Source of the DNA: Catellatospora bangladeshensis
GTDB taxonomy: Bacteria; Actinomycetota; Actinomycetes; Mycobacteriales; Micromonosporaceae
Assembly: GCF_016862575.1 (NCBI RefSeq)
Contig: NZ_BONF01000025.1
Location: 1 to 64,000, forward strand
Direction: 5' to 3'
Length of the DNA stretch: 64,000 nucleotides
Made by a program: the position numbers and the translations under genes. A model generated the notes under the pieces. That model saw only the letters and a program-made list of their open reading frames with translations. It was not told the DNA's origin and ran no database searches. How positions within the stretch are numbered: the first letter of the stretch is position 1; each line of letters starts with the position of its first letter. Positions 32,844-41,154 of the stretch are shown piece after piece.

Positions 32844-33857
32844 TCAGGTGGTGGGCGTAGCGGTTGGTGCGGTGGAGCGCCGCCGGCGCAGCCGCTCGCG
32901 CAGCATCCCGGCGACATTCGGTCCGACGACCGAGGCGATCAGCAGTGCCCCCGTGATGACCGTGAGCGTGTTCGCCGGCACGTACGCCAGTTGCAGCGCG
33001 TTGCGCAGCACGCCGAGCAGGGCCACGGCGGCGAGCACGCCCAGCAGCGCGCCGCGCCCGCCGAAGATGGACACGCCGCCGAGCAGGACCGCGGCGACCA
33101 CGGCCAGCTCCAGGCCGCTGCCGTTGTCGGCGCGGGCGCTGGCGAACCGCAGCGTCCAGAAGACCCCGGCCAGCGCGGACATCGTGCCGGTCGCCACGAA
33201 CAGCCAGAACTTGGTGAGCCGGACGTTCACCCCGGCGAAGCGGGCCGCCTCGGCGTTGTTGCCCATGGCGTAGAGGGCGCGGCCGACGGGGGTGGCGTGC
33301 AGCACGACGGCGAACACCACGGCGAGCGCGGCCAGCACCAGGATCATCCAGGGGATGGTGGTGCCGGGGATCGGCGCGATCGCCGAACTCGTCCACTCCC
33401 GGGGGTAGTTCGCCACCGCCCGGTCGCCGAGCACCACGTACGCCAGGCCCCGGTACAGGGCCAGCGTGCCGATGGTGACGGCGAGCGAGGGCAGCCCGAA
33501 GCCGGTGACGAACAGCCCGTTGACCGCGCCCAGCACGGCGCCCAGCAGCAGGCAGAGCGCGATCAGCAGCGGCAGCGACGTCACCCCGGACACCCACAGC
33601 TGCCCCATGACCGTGCAGGTCAGGCCGAGCACGCTGGCGACGGACAGGTCGATCTCGCCGGTGATGACGACCAGCGTCATCGGCAGCGCGATCAGCGCGA
33701 TCGGCAGCGCCTCCAGCGCCACGAACCGCCAGAAGCGGGGACTGGCGACGCCCTCGATGGTGAACGCGCCGACCGTGGCGACGGCCACCACCGCGAGCAG
33801 CACGATCACGTCCCAGGAGCCGAGGACGCGGCGGACCGGGGCGATGCGCTCAGCCAT
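32844..33857 (-). CDS. rhaQ: Rhamnose ABC transporter permease
   Basis: 337 aa, about nine membrane helices. CUT2 permease motifs are TLVVITGEIDLSVASVLGL, TIGTLALYRGLAYVVLGD and VNVRLTKFWLFVATGTMSALAG. It pairs with RhaP as the channel. Its start overlaps rhaP's stop by 8 bases. A short Arg/Thr-rich tail ends the protein. Confidence 0.9.
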   Translation of the reverse strand: MAERIAPVRRVLGSWDVIVLLAVVAVATVGAFTIEGVASPRFWRFVALEALPIALIALPMTLVVITGEIDLSVASVLGLTCTVMGQLWVSGVTSLPLLIALCLLLGAVLGAVNGLFVTGFGLPSLAVTIGTLALYRGLAYVVLGDRAVANYPREWTSSAIAPIPGTTIPWMILVLAALAVVFAVVLHATPVGRALYAMGNNAEAARFAGVNVRLTKFWLFVATGTMSALAGVFWTLRFASARADNGSGLELAVVAAVLLGGVSIFGGRGALLGVLAAVALLGVLRNALQLAYVPANTLTVITGALLIASVVGPNVAGMLRERLRRRRSTAPTATPTT

Positions 33858-34881
33858 GGGCCTTCCCTTCGCGCAGGCTGCGGCCCACCCGGGCGGACAG
33901 GGCCCGGTCGAGGCCGATCGAGGCGAGGATCAGCGCGCCGACGGCGGCGTCCTGCCAGAACGGGTTGACGCCGAGCACCGGCAGGGCGGCGCGGATCGTG
34001 GTCAGCAGCACGGCGCCCAGGGCCGCGCCGTACACCGAGCCGCTGCCGCCGAAGATGGCGACACCGCCGACGACCACCGCCGCGACGACGTTCAGCTCGA
34101 TGCCGAGCCCGGCGTTGGCGTCGATGGTGCCGAACCGGGCGGCGTGCAGCACCCCGGCCAGCCCGGCCAGCGCCCCGCTCGCGACGAACGCGGCGAACAC
34201 GCGCCGCCCGCCGGGGATGCCGGACAGCCTGGCCGCGGCGGGGTCGGAGCCGATCGCGTACAGCTCCCGCCCGCCCCGGTAGTGGCGCAGGTAGTAGCCG
34301 ACCGCGACGAGCACGGCCACCGCGAACAGCGCCAGCACCGGCACCCCGAGCACGGTCTCGGTGCCCATCCGCAGGAACGCGGGCGGCATGTCGGCGGCGT
34401 TGATCTGCCGCGAGGTGGCCCAGGTGTAGTCCAGGCCCCGGAACATGTACAGCGTGCCGAGCGTGACCACCAGCGCGGGCACCTTCGCCGCCGCGATCAG
34501 CCCGCCGTTGACGGCGCCGAGCACCGCGCCCAGCGCCGTGCCGATGACCAGCATCAGCGGGATGGGCAGCCCGGGGGCGGCCACGAACACGGCGCCGGTG
34601 GCGAACGCGGACAGGCCCAGCACGGACCCGGCGGACAGGTCGACGTTGCGGGTGATGACGACGACGGCCTGCCCGACCGCGAGGATCGCCAGGATGGTCG
34701 AGCCGAGCAGCAGGTCCTTGATGTTCTGCGCGCTGAGAAAACGCGGGTTGACGGCGTAGGTGACCGCGATCAGCAGCACCAGCGCCAGCCCGATGCCCAG
34801 CTCGCGGACGAGGAACGCGCGCCGGGCCACCCGGGTGCCCTGGGTCGCCGCCTCGGCGGGCGGGGAGTCGACGAGGGTCAT
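33850..34881 (-). CDS. rhaP: Rhamnose ABC transporter permease
   Basis: 343 aa, about nine membrane helices. [20 protein letters not shown] and [17 protein letters not shown] are the CUT2 permease hallmarks, and [22 protein letters not shown] follows near the end. ATG 34881 overlaps the stop of the ATPase gene (ATGA), which fixes the start; the frame is open upstream but is not coding there. Confidence 0.9.
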   Translation of the reverse strand: MTLVDSPPAEAATQGTRVARRAFLVRELGIGLALVLLIAVTYAVNPRFLSAQNIKDLLLGSTILAILAVGQAVVVITRNVDLSAGSVLGLSAFATGAVFVAAPGLPIPLMLVIGTALGAVLGAVNGGLIAAAKVPALVVTLGTLYMFRGLDYTWATSRQINAADMPPAFLRMGTETVLGVPVLALFAVAVLVAVGYYLRHYRGGRELYAIGSDPAAARLSGIPGGRRVFAAFVASGALAGLAGVLHAARFGTIDANAGLGIELNVVAAVVVGGVAIFGGSGSVYGAALGAVLLTTIRAALPVLGVNPFWQDAAVGALILASIGLDRALSARVGRSLREGKAHG

Positions 34882-36377
34882 GCGGCGGCCGCCTGCCCGG
34901 TGGCGGCGCGCATGACCGTCTCCTGGTCGGCGCGGGCGCGCGGGATGTCGGCGGTCAGCCTGCCTTCGTGCATCACCAGGACGCGGTCTGCCATGCCGAG
35001 CACCTCCGGGAGTTCGCTGGAGACCATGAGCACCGCGACGCCGTCGGCGGCCAGCTCGGACAGCAGCCGGTGCACCTCGGCCTTGGTGCCGACGTCGATG
35101 CCGCGGGTGGGTTCGTCGACGATGAGGACCTTCGGCTCGGTGGCCAGCCACTTGGCCAGCACGACCTTCTGCTGGTTGCCGCCGGACAGGGTGGACACGG
35201 GGTCGGTGAGCCGTCCCGCCTTGACCTGCAGGCGCTGCGCCCAGCCCACGGCCGCGCGCCGCTCGGCGCCGCCGAACAGCAGGCCGCCGCGGGTGAGCCG
35301 CCACCGGCGGGGCAGGTTGGTGTTGCGCTCGACCGACAGCTCCATGACCAGGCCCTGCTGGCGGCGGTCCTCGGGCACCAGCGCGAGGCCGGCCCGGATC
35401 GCGGCGGCGATGTCGCCGGGCGGCAGGCGTACACCGTCGACCAGCACCTCGCCGGAGTCGTACCGGTCGACGCCGAAGATCGCGCGGCTGACCTCGCTGC
35501 GCCCGGCCCCGACCAGCCCGGCCAGCGCGACGATCTCGCCCGCGTGCACCGTGAAGCCGACGTCGGCGAACGCCCCCCGCCGGGTCAGGCCGCGCACCTG
35601 GAGCCGGGGCGCCCCGGCGGCGGAGTCCTGCCTCGGGTACATGGCCGAGACCTCCCGGCCGACCATGCGCCGCACCACCTCGTCCACGCCCAGCGCGGAC
35701 GCGGGATCGGTGGACACCCACCGGCCGTCGCGCATGACGGTGATCCGCTGGCACAGCGCGAAGACCTCGTCGAAGCGGTGCGAGATGAACAGCACCGCGG
35801 TGCCCGCGTCGCGCAGCGACCTCGTGACCGCGAACAGCCGCTCCACCTCCACTCCGGACAGCGCGGCGGTCGGCTCGTCCATCACCAGCACCCGCGCGTC
35901 GAGCGAGATGGCCTTGGCGATCTCGACGAGCTGCTGGTCGGCGATGGACAGGCCGCGCGCGGGCCGGTCCGGGTCGAGGCGTACGCCGAGGCGGTCGAAC
36001 AGCTCGGCGGCGCGGGCGCGCATCAGCGCGGTGTCGATGCGGCGCAGGCTGCGCAGGGGCTGGCGGCCCATGAAGATGTTCTCCGAGACGCTGAGGTCGG
36101 GGAACAGCGTGGGCTCCTGGTAGATGACGGCGATCCCGGCGGCGCGCGCGTCGGCGGGGCCGGCCGGGCGCAGCGGGCGGCCGTCGAGGGTGATCGTGCC
36201 GGTGTCCGGGGCGTGCACCCCGGCGAGGATCTTCACCAGGGTGGACTTGCCGGCGCCGTTCTCCCCCACCAGCCCGTGCGCCTCGTGCGCGTGCAGCTCG
36301 AGGTGCACGTCGCGCAGCGCGGCGACGGCGCCGAAGGACTTGCTGACCCCTTCGAGTGCGAGCACCGGTGTCGGCAC
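34878..36377 (-). CDS. rhaT: Rhamnose ABC transporter ATPase (double NBD)
   Basis: 499 aa with two nucleotide-binding domains, as in CUT2 sugar importers. The first has Walker [11 protein letters not shown] and signature [14 protein letters not shown] with [11 protein letters not shown]. The second has a degenerate Walker A ([10 protein letters not shown]) and signature [15 protein letters not shown] with [12 protein letters not shown]. It is the first gene of the rha operon. The - strand promoter and LacI-type operator lie just upstream at 36402-36458. Confidence 0.92.
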   Translation of the reverse strand: MPTPVLALEGVSKSFGAVAALRDVHLELHAHEAHGLVGENGAGKSTLVKILAGVHAPDTGTITLDGRPLRPAGPADARAAGIAVIYQEPTLFPDLSVSENIFMGRQPLRSLRRIDTALMRARAAELFDRLGVRLDPDRPARGLSIADQQLVEIAKAISLDARVLVMDEPTAALSGVEVERLFAVTRSLRDAGTAVLFISHRFDEVFALCQRITVMRDGRWVSTDPASALGVDEVVRRMVGREVSAMYPRQDSAAGAPRLQVRGLTRRGAFADVGFTVHAGEIVALAGLVGAGRSEVSRAIFGVDRYDSGEVLVDGVRLPPGDIAAAIRAGLALVPEDRRQQGLVMELSVERNTNLPRRWRLTRGGLLFGGAERRAAVGWAQRLQVKAGRLTDPVSTLSGGNQQKVVLAKWLATEPKVLIVDEPTRGIDVGTKAEVHRLLSELAADGVAVLMVSSELPEVLGMADRVLVMHEGRLTADIPRARADQETVMRAATGQAAAA

Positions 36378-36401
36378 GGGTTCCCCTTTCGGCGACGTGC
36401 C

Positions 36402-36413
36402 TGAAACGTTTCA
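36402..36413. promoter_or_regulatory. LacI-type operator of the rha operon
   Basis: TGAAACGTTTCA is a perfect 12-bp palindrome. It lies 25-36 bases before the rhaT start and just downstream of the predicted transcription start, where a bound repressor would block elongation. Related sites lie at 38502-38513 and 44898-44909. Confidence 0.75.
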
Positions 36414-36428
36414 TCGTGTCGTACGAAG

Positions 36429-36458
36429 ACGTTAGGAGATCGACGGATGTGCCGTCAA
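36429..36458 (-). promoter_or_regulatory. Promoter of the rhamnose operon
   Basis: On the - strand TTGACG (36453-36458), an 18-base spacer and TAACGT (36429-36434) form a sigma-70-type promoter. Transcription would start near 36422, upstream of the operator. Confidence 0.6.
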
Positions 36459-36540
36459 GGATTCCGCCCGCGTTACCGAGTTGTTACGTGCCAACGGATT
36501 CAGCCGGCCTCGACGGCCGCCTCCCACCAGCGCCGGCCTA

Positions 36541-36583
36541 TGCACAGAAGTTGTGCAAAGGAGATGTGCACAGTTATTGTGCA
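36541..36583. promoter_or_regulatory. Tandem TGCACA-N5-TGTGCA operators on a leaderless promoter
   Basis: Two 17-bp sites (36541-36557 and 36567-36583) share TGCACA and TGTGCA arms and are 26 bases apart. The second covers the -10 TATTGT (36575-36580), which ends 6 bases before ATG 36587. The first covers the -35 region. This suggests autoregulation by the ArsR-like protein. Confidence 0.65.
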
Positions 36584-36586
36584 TCC

Positions 36587-37183
36587 ATGGTCGAAGAGTC
36601 GAGCAGTCCCACCCACCGCGTCGTGCGGCTGAGCGCGACGCAGATCCGCACCCTGGCCCACCCGCTGCGCGTCCGCCTGCTCGGCATGCTGCGCGTGGAC
36701 GGCCCCGCCACGGCCACGACCCTCGCCCGGCTGCTCGACACGAACACCGGCGCCACCAGCTACCACCTGCGCCAGCTCGCCGAGGTCGGCCTGGTGACCG
36801 AGGAGACCGACCGGGGCACCGCCCGGCAGCGCTTCTGGCGCGCCGCGCACGAGGCCAGCACCTGGCAGCCCACCGACTTCGACGACGATCCCGACGCCCG
36901 CGCCGCGGCCGACTGGATCGGCGGCGAGCAGCTGCGCTTCCTCAGCGAGCAGGCCGAGAAGTGGTTCACCGCGCGCGACACCGCCGACCGGGCCTGGCGC
37001 GAGGCCGCCACGATCGGCGACGCGCTGCTGACCCTGTCCCCCGCCCGCCTGCGCGCCCTCAACGACGAGATCTGGGATGTGATCGTGAAATACCGCCAGG
37101 ACGCCGCCTTCGCCGAGGAGGAGGACGCCAGCCAGGTGCACGTGTTCCTGGCGAGCTTCCCCCGGGCGGAGGAGCTGCGATGA
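36587..37183 (+). CDS. ArsR-like winged-helix transcription regulator
   Basis: 198 aa. The DNA-binding domain (~12-90) reads LAHPLRVRLLGMLRVDGPATATTLARLLDTNTGATSYHLRQL, then LVTEE, in the ArsR/HTH_20 style. The C-terminal half (FLSEQAEKWFTAR..SPARLRALNDEIWDVIVKY) is helical and may bind a ligand or dimerise. It has no Cys metal-site motif, so metal sensing is unlikely. It is coupled by ATGA overlap to an MFS transporter, which it probably controls. Confidence 0.8.
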   Translation: MVEESSSPTHRVVRLSATQIRTLAHPLRVRLLGMLRVDGPATATTLARLLDTNTGATSYHLRQLAEVGLVTEETDRGTARQRFWRAAHEASTWQPTDFDDDPDARAAADWIGGEQLRFLSEQAEKWFTARDTADRAWREAATIGDALLTLSPARLRALNDEIWDVIVKYRQDAAFAEEEDASQVHVFLASFPRAEELR

Positions 37184-38460
37184 GTGCGCTGACCGTGACG
37201 CAGGTGCGCCGCCGCTACCTGCTCCTGCACGGCCTCCGCTGGCTGCCCACCGGCCTGATGATCCCCGTGCTGATCCTGTTCATGCAGGAGCGGGGCCTGT
37301 CGCTGCCCGAGATCGGCCTCGCGGCGACCGCGCAGGGGCTCCTCGTGCTCGCCCTCGAACTGCCCACCGGCGGCCTCGCCGACGCGATCGGCCGCAAGCC
37401 CGTGCTCGTGGCCTCCTGGACAGTGAACCTGCTGTCGCTGGCCGTGCTCCTGACCGCCGGCTCTTTCTGGATGTTCTTCCTCGCCTGGGCGCTGCAGGGT
37501 GTGCACCGGGCACTGGACAGCGGCCCGCTGGAGTCCTGGTACGTCGATGCCACCCTGGCCGCCGACCCCGAGGCGAACTACGAATCAGGGCTCGGCCACG
37601 CCGGCACCGTCATCGGCGTGGCCATCGCGTCCGGTGCGCTGCTGGCCGGCGGTCTGGTCGCCCTGGGCCCGCTCGGCCCGTTCAGCGCGCTCACCGTCCC
37701 CCTGGTCGCGGCGACCGTCCTGCAGGTCGTCGCGCTGATCGTGCTGCTGGTGCTGCTCACCGAGCACCGCCCCGCGCGCGGTGCCGCCGCGCTGCGGGCG
37801 TCCGTACGCGAGGCGCCCCGGATGGTGGGGCAGGCGTTCGGCCTGCTGCGCCGGTCGCGGGTGCTGCTGGCGCTGGTCTGCGTGGAGCTGTTCTGGGGCT
37901 TCGGCATGGTCACCTTCGAGTCCCTGCTGCCGGTGCGCCTGGCCGAGGTGACCGCCGACGCCGACCGCGCCGCCGCGCTGCTCGGCCCCGCCAGCTCGGC
38001 CGCCTGGCTGATGTCCGCGGCGGGCGCGGCGCTGACCCCGCTGCTGCTGCGCTGGCCCGGAGCCGCTCCCGGCGCCGCGCTGCTGCGCATCCTGCAGGGC
38101 CTGACCGTGGTCGGCATGGGACTGTTCGCCGGCCCGGCCGGTGTCCTGGTCGCCTACCTGTGCTGCTACGCCGTGCACGGAGCGTCCAATCCGCTGCACA
38201 CCGGCCTGCTGCACCGCCAGGTGGACGGCCCCTACCGGACCAGCGTGATCTCGCTGAACTCGATGATGGCGCAGCCCGCGGGCGCGCTCGGCGGCGTCGT
38301 GCTCACCGCCCTGGCCGCCGGGACCAGCGTCAGCACGGCGATGCTGGTCGGCGCGGTGGTGCTGGCCCTGGCCGCCCCGCTCTACCTGCCCGCCTGGCGC
38401 GCGGCCCGGCGCGCCCCGGCGCCCGCCGCGGACCCCGCCGAGCTGGTGGCCGCTCGCTGA
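37180..38460 (+). CDS. MFS transporter
   Basis: 426 aa, about twelve membrane helices. The motif between helices 2 and 3 is GGLADAIGRKPVLVASW, the standard MFS A-motif. ESWYVDATLAADPEANYESGLG lies in the next loop. It likely exports a small molecule, perhaps a drug, in exchange for protons; the substrate is unknown. The ATG overlaps the stop of the ArsR-like gene, so the pair forms a regulator/efflux unit. No obvious link to rhamnose use. Confidence 0.85.
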   Translation: MSALTVTQVRRRYLLLHGLRWLPTGLMIPVLILFMQERGLSLPEIGLAATAQGLLVLALELPTGGLADAIGRKPVLVASWTVNLLSLAVLLTAGSFWMFFLAWALQGVHRALDSGPLESWYVDATLAADPEANYESGLGHAGTVIGVAIASGALLAGGLVALGPLGPFSALTVPLVAATVLQVVALIVLLVLLTEHRPARGAAALRASVREAPRMVGQAFGLLRRSRVLLALVCVELFWGFGMVTFESLLPVRLAEVTADADRAAALLGPASSAAWLMSAAGAALTPLLLRWPGAAPGAALLRILQGLTVVGMGLFAGPAGVLVAYLCCYAVHGASNPLHTGLLHRQVDGPYRTSVISLNSMMAQPAGALGGVVLTALAAGTSVSTAMLVGAVVLALAAPLYLPAWRAARRAPAPAADPAELVAAR

Positions 38461-38501
38461 CCGGGAGGGCGGGGCCGTGGGCACCGCGGAAGCCATTGGC
38501 T

Positions 38502-38513
38502 TGTATCGTTTCA
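38502..38513. promoter_or_regulatory. Probable autoregulatory LacI-type site
   Basis: TGTATCGTTTCA matches 10 of 12 bases of the rha operator at 36402-36413 and lies 34 bases before the LacI start codon. Confidence 0.5.
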
Positions 38514-38546
38514 GCAACCGGGGTGTACGGCGAGGAGGGGCGAGCG

Positions 38547-39578
38547 GTGACCGCGAGCATCAAGGAGGTCGCCCAGCGCGCGGGAGTGTCGCTGGGCACG
38601 GTCAGCAACGTGCTCAACCGCCCCGACGCGGTCGCCCCGCAGACGCGGCAGCGGGTGCTCGACGCGATCAGGGAGCTGGGCTACGTCCGCAACGACTCGG
38701 CCCGGCAGCTGCGCGCCGGTCGCAGCCGGACGGTGGCGATCGTCGTGCTCGACGTGTCCAACCCGTTCTTCACCGACGTGGTCCGGGGCGCGGAGGCCGT
38801 GGTCGAGGCAGCAGGCGGCATGCTCGTGGTGTGCAGCAGCGGCGAGGATCCCGCCCGCGAGCGCCACCACCTGGATCTTCTGGAGGAGCAGCGGGTACGC
38901 GGCCTGCTGATCACGCCGGTCGGCGACGACCACCACCGCCGCCTGGAGCGGCTGGTGGCGCGCGGTATCCCGGTGGTGCTGGTGGACCGGGGGTCCGGCC
39001 AGTCCAACCGCTGCTCGGTGGCGGTGGACGACCGGCTCGGCGGGCGCCTGGCAGCCGAGCATCTCGCCGCGGCCGGGCACCGCAGGATCGGGTTCGTCGG
39101 CGGTCCGCTCGCCATCCCGCAGGTCGCCGACCGGCACGCGGGTGCGTCGGAGGCGCTGGCCGCGCACGGCGACGGGGTCGAGCTGCGGATGTTCGAAACC
39201 CGCTCGCTGACCGTCGCGGCGGGGCGGGAGGCCGCCGAGCGCGTCTGCGCGCTGCCCGCCAAGCAGCGGCCGACCGCGCTGTTCTGCGCCAACGACCTGC
39301 TGGCGCTGGGCGCGCTGCAGGGCCTCACTGTGGGCGGGCTGCGCGTGCCGCAGGACATCGCGCTGGTCGGCTACGACGACATCGAGTTCGCCGGTGCGGC
39401 CGCGGTGCCGCTGACCTCGGTACGCCAGCCGCGCGAGCAGCTCGGCCGCACCGCCGCGCAGATGCTGCTCGAGGAGGCGGAGAACGACGGCGACCACGGC
39501 CACCGCCACGTCGTCTTCCAGCCCCAGCTCGTCGTCCGCCAGTCCACCTCGGGTGTGGGCCGGCCGCAAACGACCTGA
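38547..39578 (+). CDS. LacI-family regulator, probable rhamnose repressor
   Basis: 343 aa. The HTH is SIKEVAQRAGVSLGTVSNVLN followed by the hinge helix YVRNDSARQLRAGRSR. The effector domain has VVLDVSNPFFTDVVRGAE, IPVVLVDRG and FCANDLLALGALQGL, ending ALVGYDDIEFA..PLTSVRQP. The SNVLN recognition helix fits a CG-centred palindrome such as TGAAACGTTTCA. GTG 38547 has GAGGAGGGG upstream. It probably releases the operators when rhamnose or a derivative is bound. Confidence 0.85.
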   Translation: MTASIKEVAQRAGVSLGTVSNVLNRPDAVAPQTRQRVLDAIRELGYVRNDSARQLRAGRSRTVAIVVLDVSNPFFTDVVRGAEAVVEAAGGMLVVCSSGEDPARERHHLDLLEEQRVRGLLITPVGDDHHRRLERLVARGIPVVLVDRGSGQSNRCSVAVDDRLGGRLAAEHLAAAGHRRIGFVGGPLAIPQVADRHAGASEALAAHGDGVELRMFETRSLTVAAGREAAERVCALPAKQRPTALFCANDLLALGALQGLTVGGLRVPQDIALVGYDDIEFAGAAAVPLTSVRQPREQLGRTAAQMLLEEAENDGDHGHRHVVFQPQLVVRQSTSGVGRPQTT

Positions 39579-39686
39579 CACCCCTACCCCCTCGGGAAAC
39601 CGGGCCGGTCACCCGAACGTGCTGTATTCGCTTTTCCCCGGCTCAGCTCTGAAATATGTTCGGCGGGGCTCGTCTCGGGAGGACCA

Positions 39687-41054
39687 GTGGTGGCGTTCAA
39701 CGAACAGTTTAGGCACTTCCTTGTGCCGTCCAAAGATGACATTCAACAGGCGTTCTCCTCGGGCCTCGTCGTGCTGGACACCAATGTGCTGTTCAGCGCC
39801 TACCGATATACCTCGGAGGCGAGTGAGCAACTGCTGACGGTCATCGAGAAGATGCGCGATCGCGTATGGATCCCGCATCAGGTCGGTCTGGAGTTCTACC
39901 GCAACCGGGTCAACGTCGTGTCAGACCTGCGAAACGGCTACTCGTCGCTTCTCGCGCACGTCAATCAGACTAGCGCCAAGGTCACCAAGGAGCTTCAGGA
40001 ACGGGTGAACGAGCTTTTCAAGCGAGTCTCACTTTCCGAAGAGGAACGAAGCCTGCTCACCTCCTCCCTGAACAGCGCGTTCGATCCTCTGCTCGAGGCG
40101 ATCGAGACACTCCGAAAGAAGCACGCGCAGGCAGGCTCGCTCGACGACGATCCCATTCTCCGCCGCATCGAGACGATGCTGGAAGGCCGTATCGGCGCAC
40201 CGTTCGGCGCGGACACGGAAGCCCATATGGCCGAGGCTGCCCGCCGGATCGAGAACTCCGTTCCGCCTGGGTTCCGCGACGCCGAGAAGGTAGAACCCTA
40301 CGGCGACTACTTCGTGTGGGCCCAGACGCTCAGCAGAGCCAAGGAGATCAATGCGCGCGATCTGCTGTTCATCACCGGCGACGAGAAAGAGGACTGGTAC
40401 CGCCAGGTCAATCGCAAGAACGTCTCCGCCCGGCCCGAACTGTCCGCCGAAGCCAGGGAGGTGGCCGGTTGCAGTCTCGTCATGATGAACGTCGGGGACT
40501 TCCTGAAGAACGCTCGTCGGTACCTGGACGCAACGGTGAGCGAGGAGACGATCCGGCAAGCCGAAATCCATGCCACGGAGATCGGCACGATGTTCCACTA
40601 CCCATCGCAGATACAGCGGCTCGATGAGGCCGAGGCAGATCTAGGCCACCGGCTCGCCAACGCGCGCGCCAGATTCTTCGAAGCCAGGAACAGGGTGGCC
40701 GTGACGAACCGCAAGTATGCCGATGCCCGGGAGCGAGAGGTCGGGTTGAAAGAACTCATGTCTTCCGGCGAAGCCCACGACGCCGACATGCTCCGCCACC
40801 TTGCCCACGAGGCCGAGCACGCGCTCGATGCCCGGGAGATCGCACACGCCCAGTTTCGGGAAAGCCAGGTAGAGGTCAACTCGCTGGAGTTGCAGCTCGA
40901 TCAGCTACGCATGCTTGCGACGCTAGCTCGGTCCGCCAGCGAAGCCACCTGGCGAGATGCGGCAGCTCAGGCTCTATTCCTCAATGGCCACGACGATTCG
41001 CTCACGCATCTGGAGGTGCTCCGGCAGGCCCTGGCCAACGTTCACCGAACGTGA
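39687..41054 (+). CDS. PIN-like domain protein with coiled-coil tail
   Basis: 455 aa. The N-terminal ~270 residues look like the PIN_8/DUF4935 group: LVVLDTNVLFSAYRYTSEA (catalytic Asp), VWIPHQVGLEFYRNR, then NARDLLFITGDEKEDWYR with the later acidic residues. PIN folds are usually metal-dependent RNases. The C-terminal third (~300-450) is charged and helical, likely coiled coil. A/T-ending codons are visibly more common than in neighbours, suggesting transfer. GTG 39687 follows GGGAGGA closely; GTG 39690 would give better spacing. It sits alone between the rhamnose regulator and the rhamnosidase. Confidence 0.7.
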   Translation: MVAFNEQFRHFLVPSKDDIQQAFSSGLVVLDTNVLFSAYRYTSEASEQLLTVIEKMRDRVWIPHQVGLEFYRNRVNVVSDLRNGYSSLLAHVNQTSAKVTKELQERVNELFKRVSLSEEERSLLTSSLNSAFDPLLEAIETLRKKHAQAGSLDDDPILRRIETMLEGRIGAPFGADTEAHMAEAARRIENSVPPGFRDAEKVEPYGDYFVWAQTLSRAKEINARDLLFITGDEKEDWYRQVNRKNVSARPELSAEAREVAGCSLVMMNVGDFLKNARRYLDATVSEETIRQAEIHATEIGTMFHYPSQIQRLDEAEADLGHRLANARARFFEARNRVAVTNRKYADAREREVGLKELMSSGEAHDADMLRHLAHEAEHALDAREIAHAQFRESQVEVNSLELQLDQLRMLATLARSASEATWRDAAAQALFLNGHDDSLTHLEVLRQALANVHRT

Positions 41055-41077
41055 CCGAAGGCCCGCCAACGGGCAGA

Positions 41078-41125
41078 CCGGCTGCTCGCCTCACCTGGCC
41101 GAACCCAGGTGAGGCGAGCAGCCGG
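41078..41125. terminator. Bidirectional terminator, 21-bp perfect stem
   Basis: 41078-41098 pairs perfectly with 41105-41125 around a 6-base loop. It lies between the convergent PIN-like and rhamnosidase genes. It is the longest perfect stem I found in the window. Confidence 0.8.
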
Positions 41126-41154
41126 CAGACTGCTTCAGCCCTCGACCCGCCGGA

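Noticed and set aside
39687-41054. Toxin-antitoxin module based on the PIN-like gene
   Set aside because: No small antitoxin gene lies next to it, and 455 aa is far longer than VapC-type toxins.
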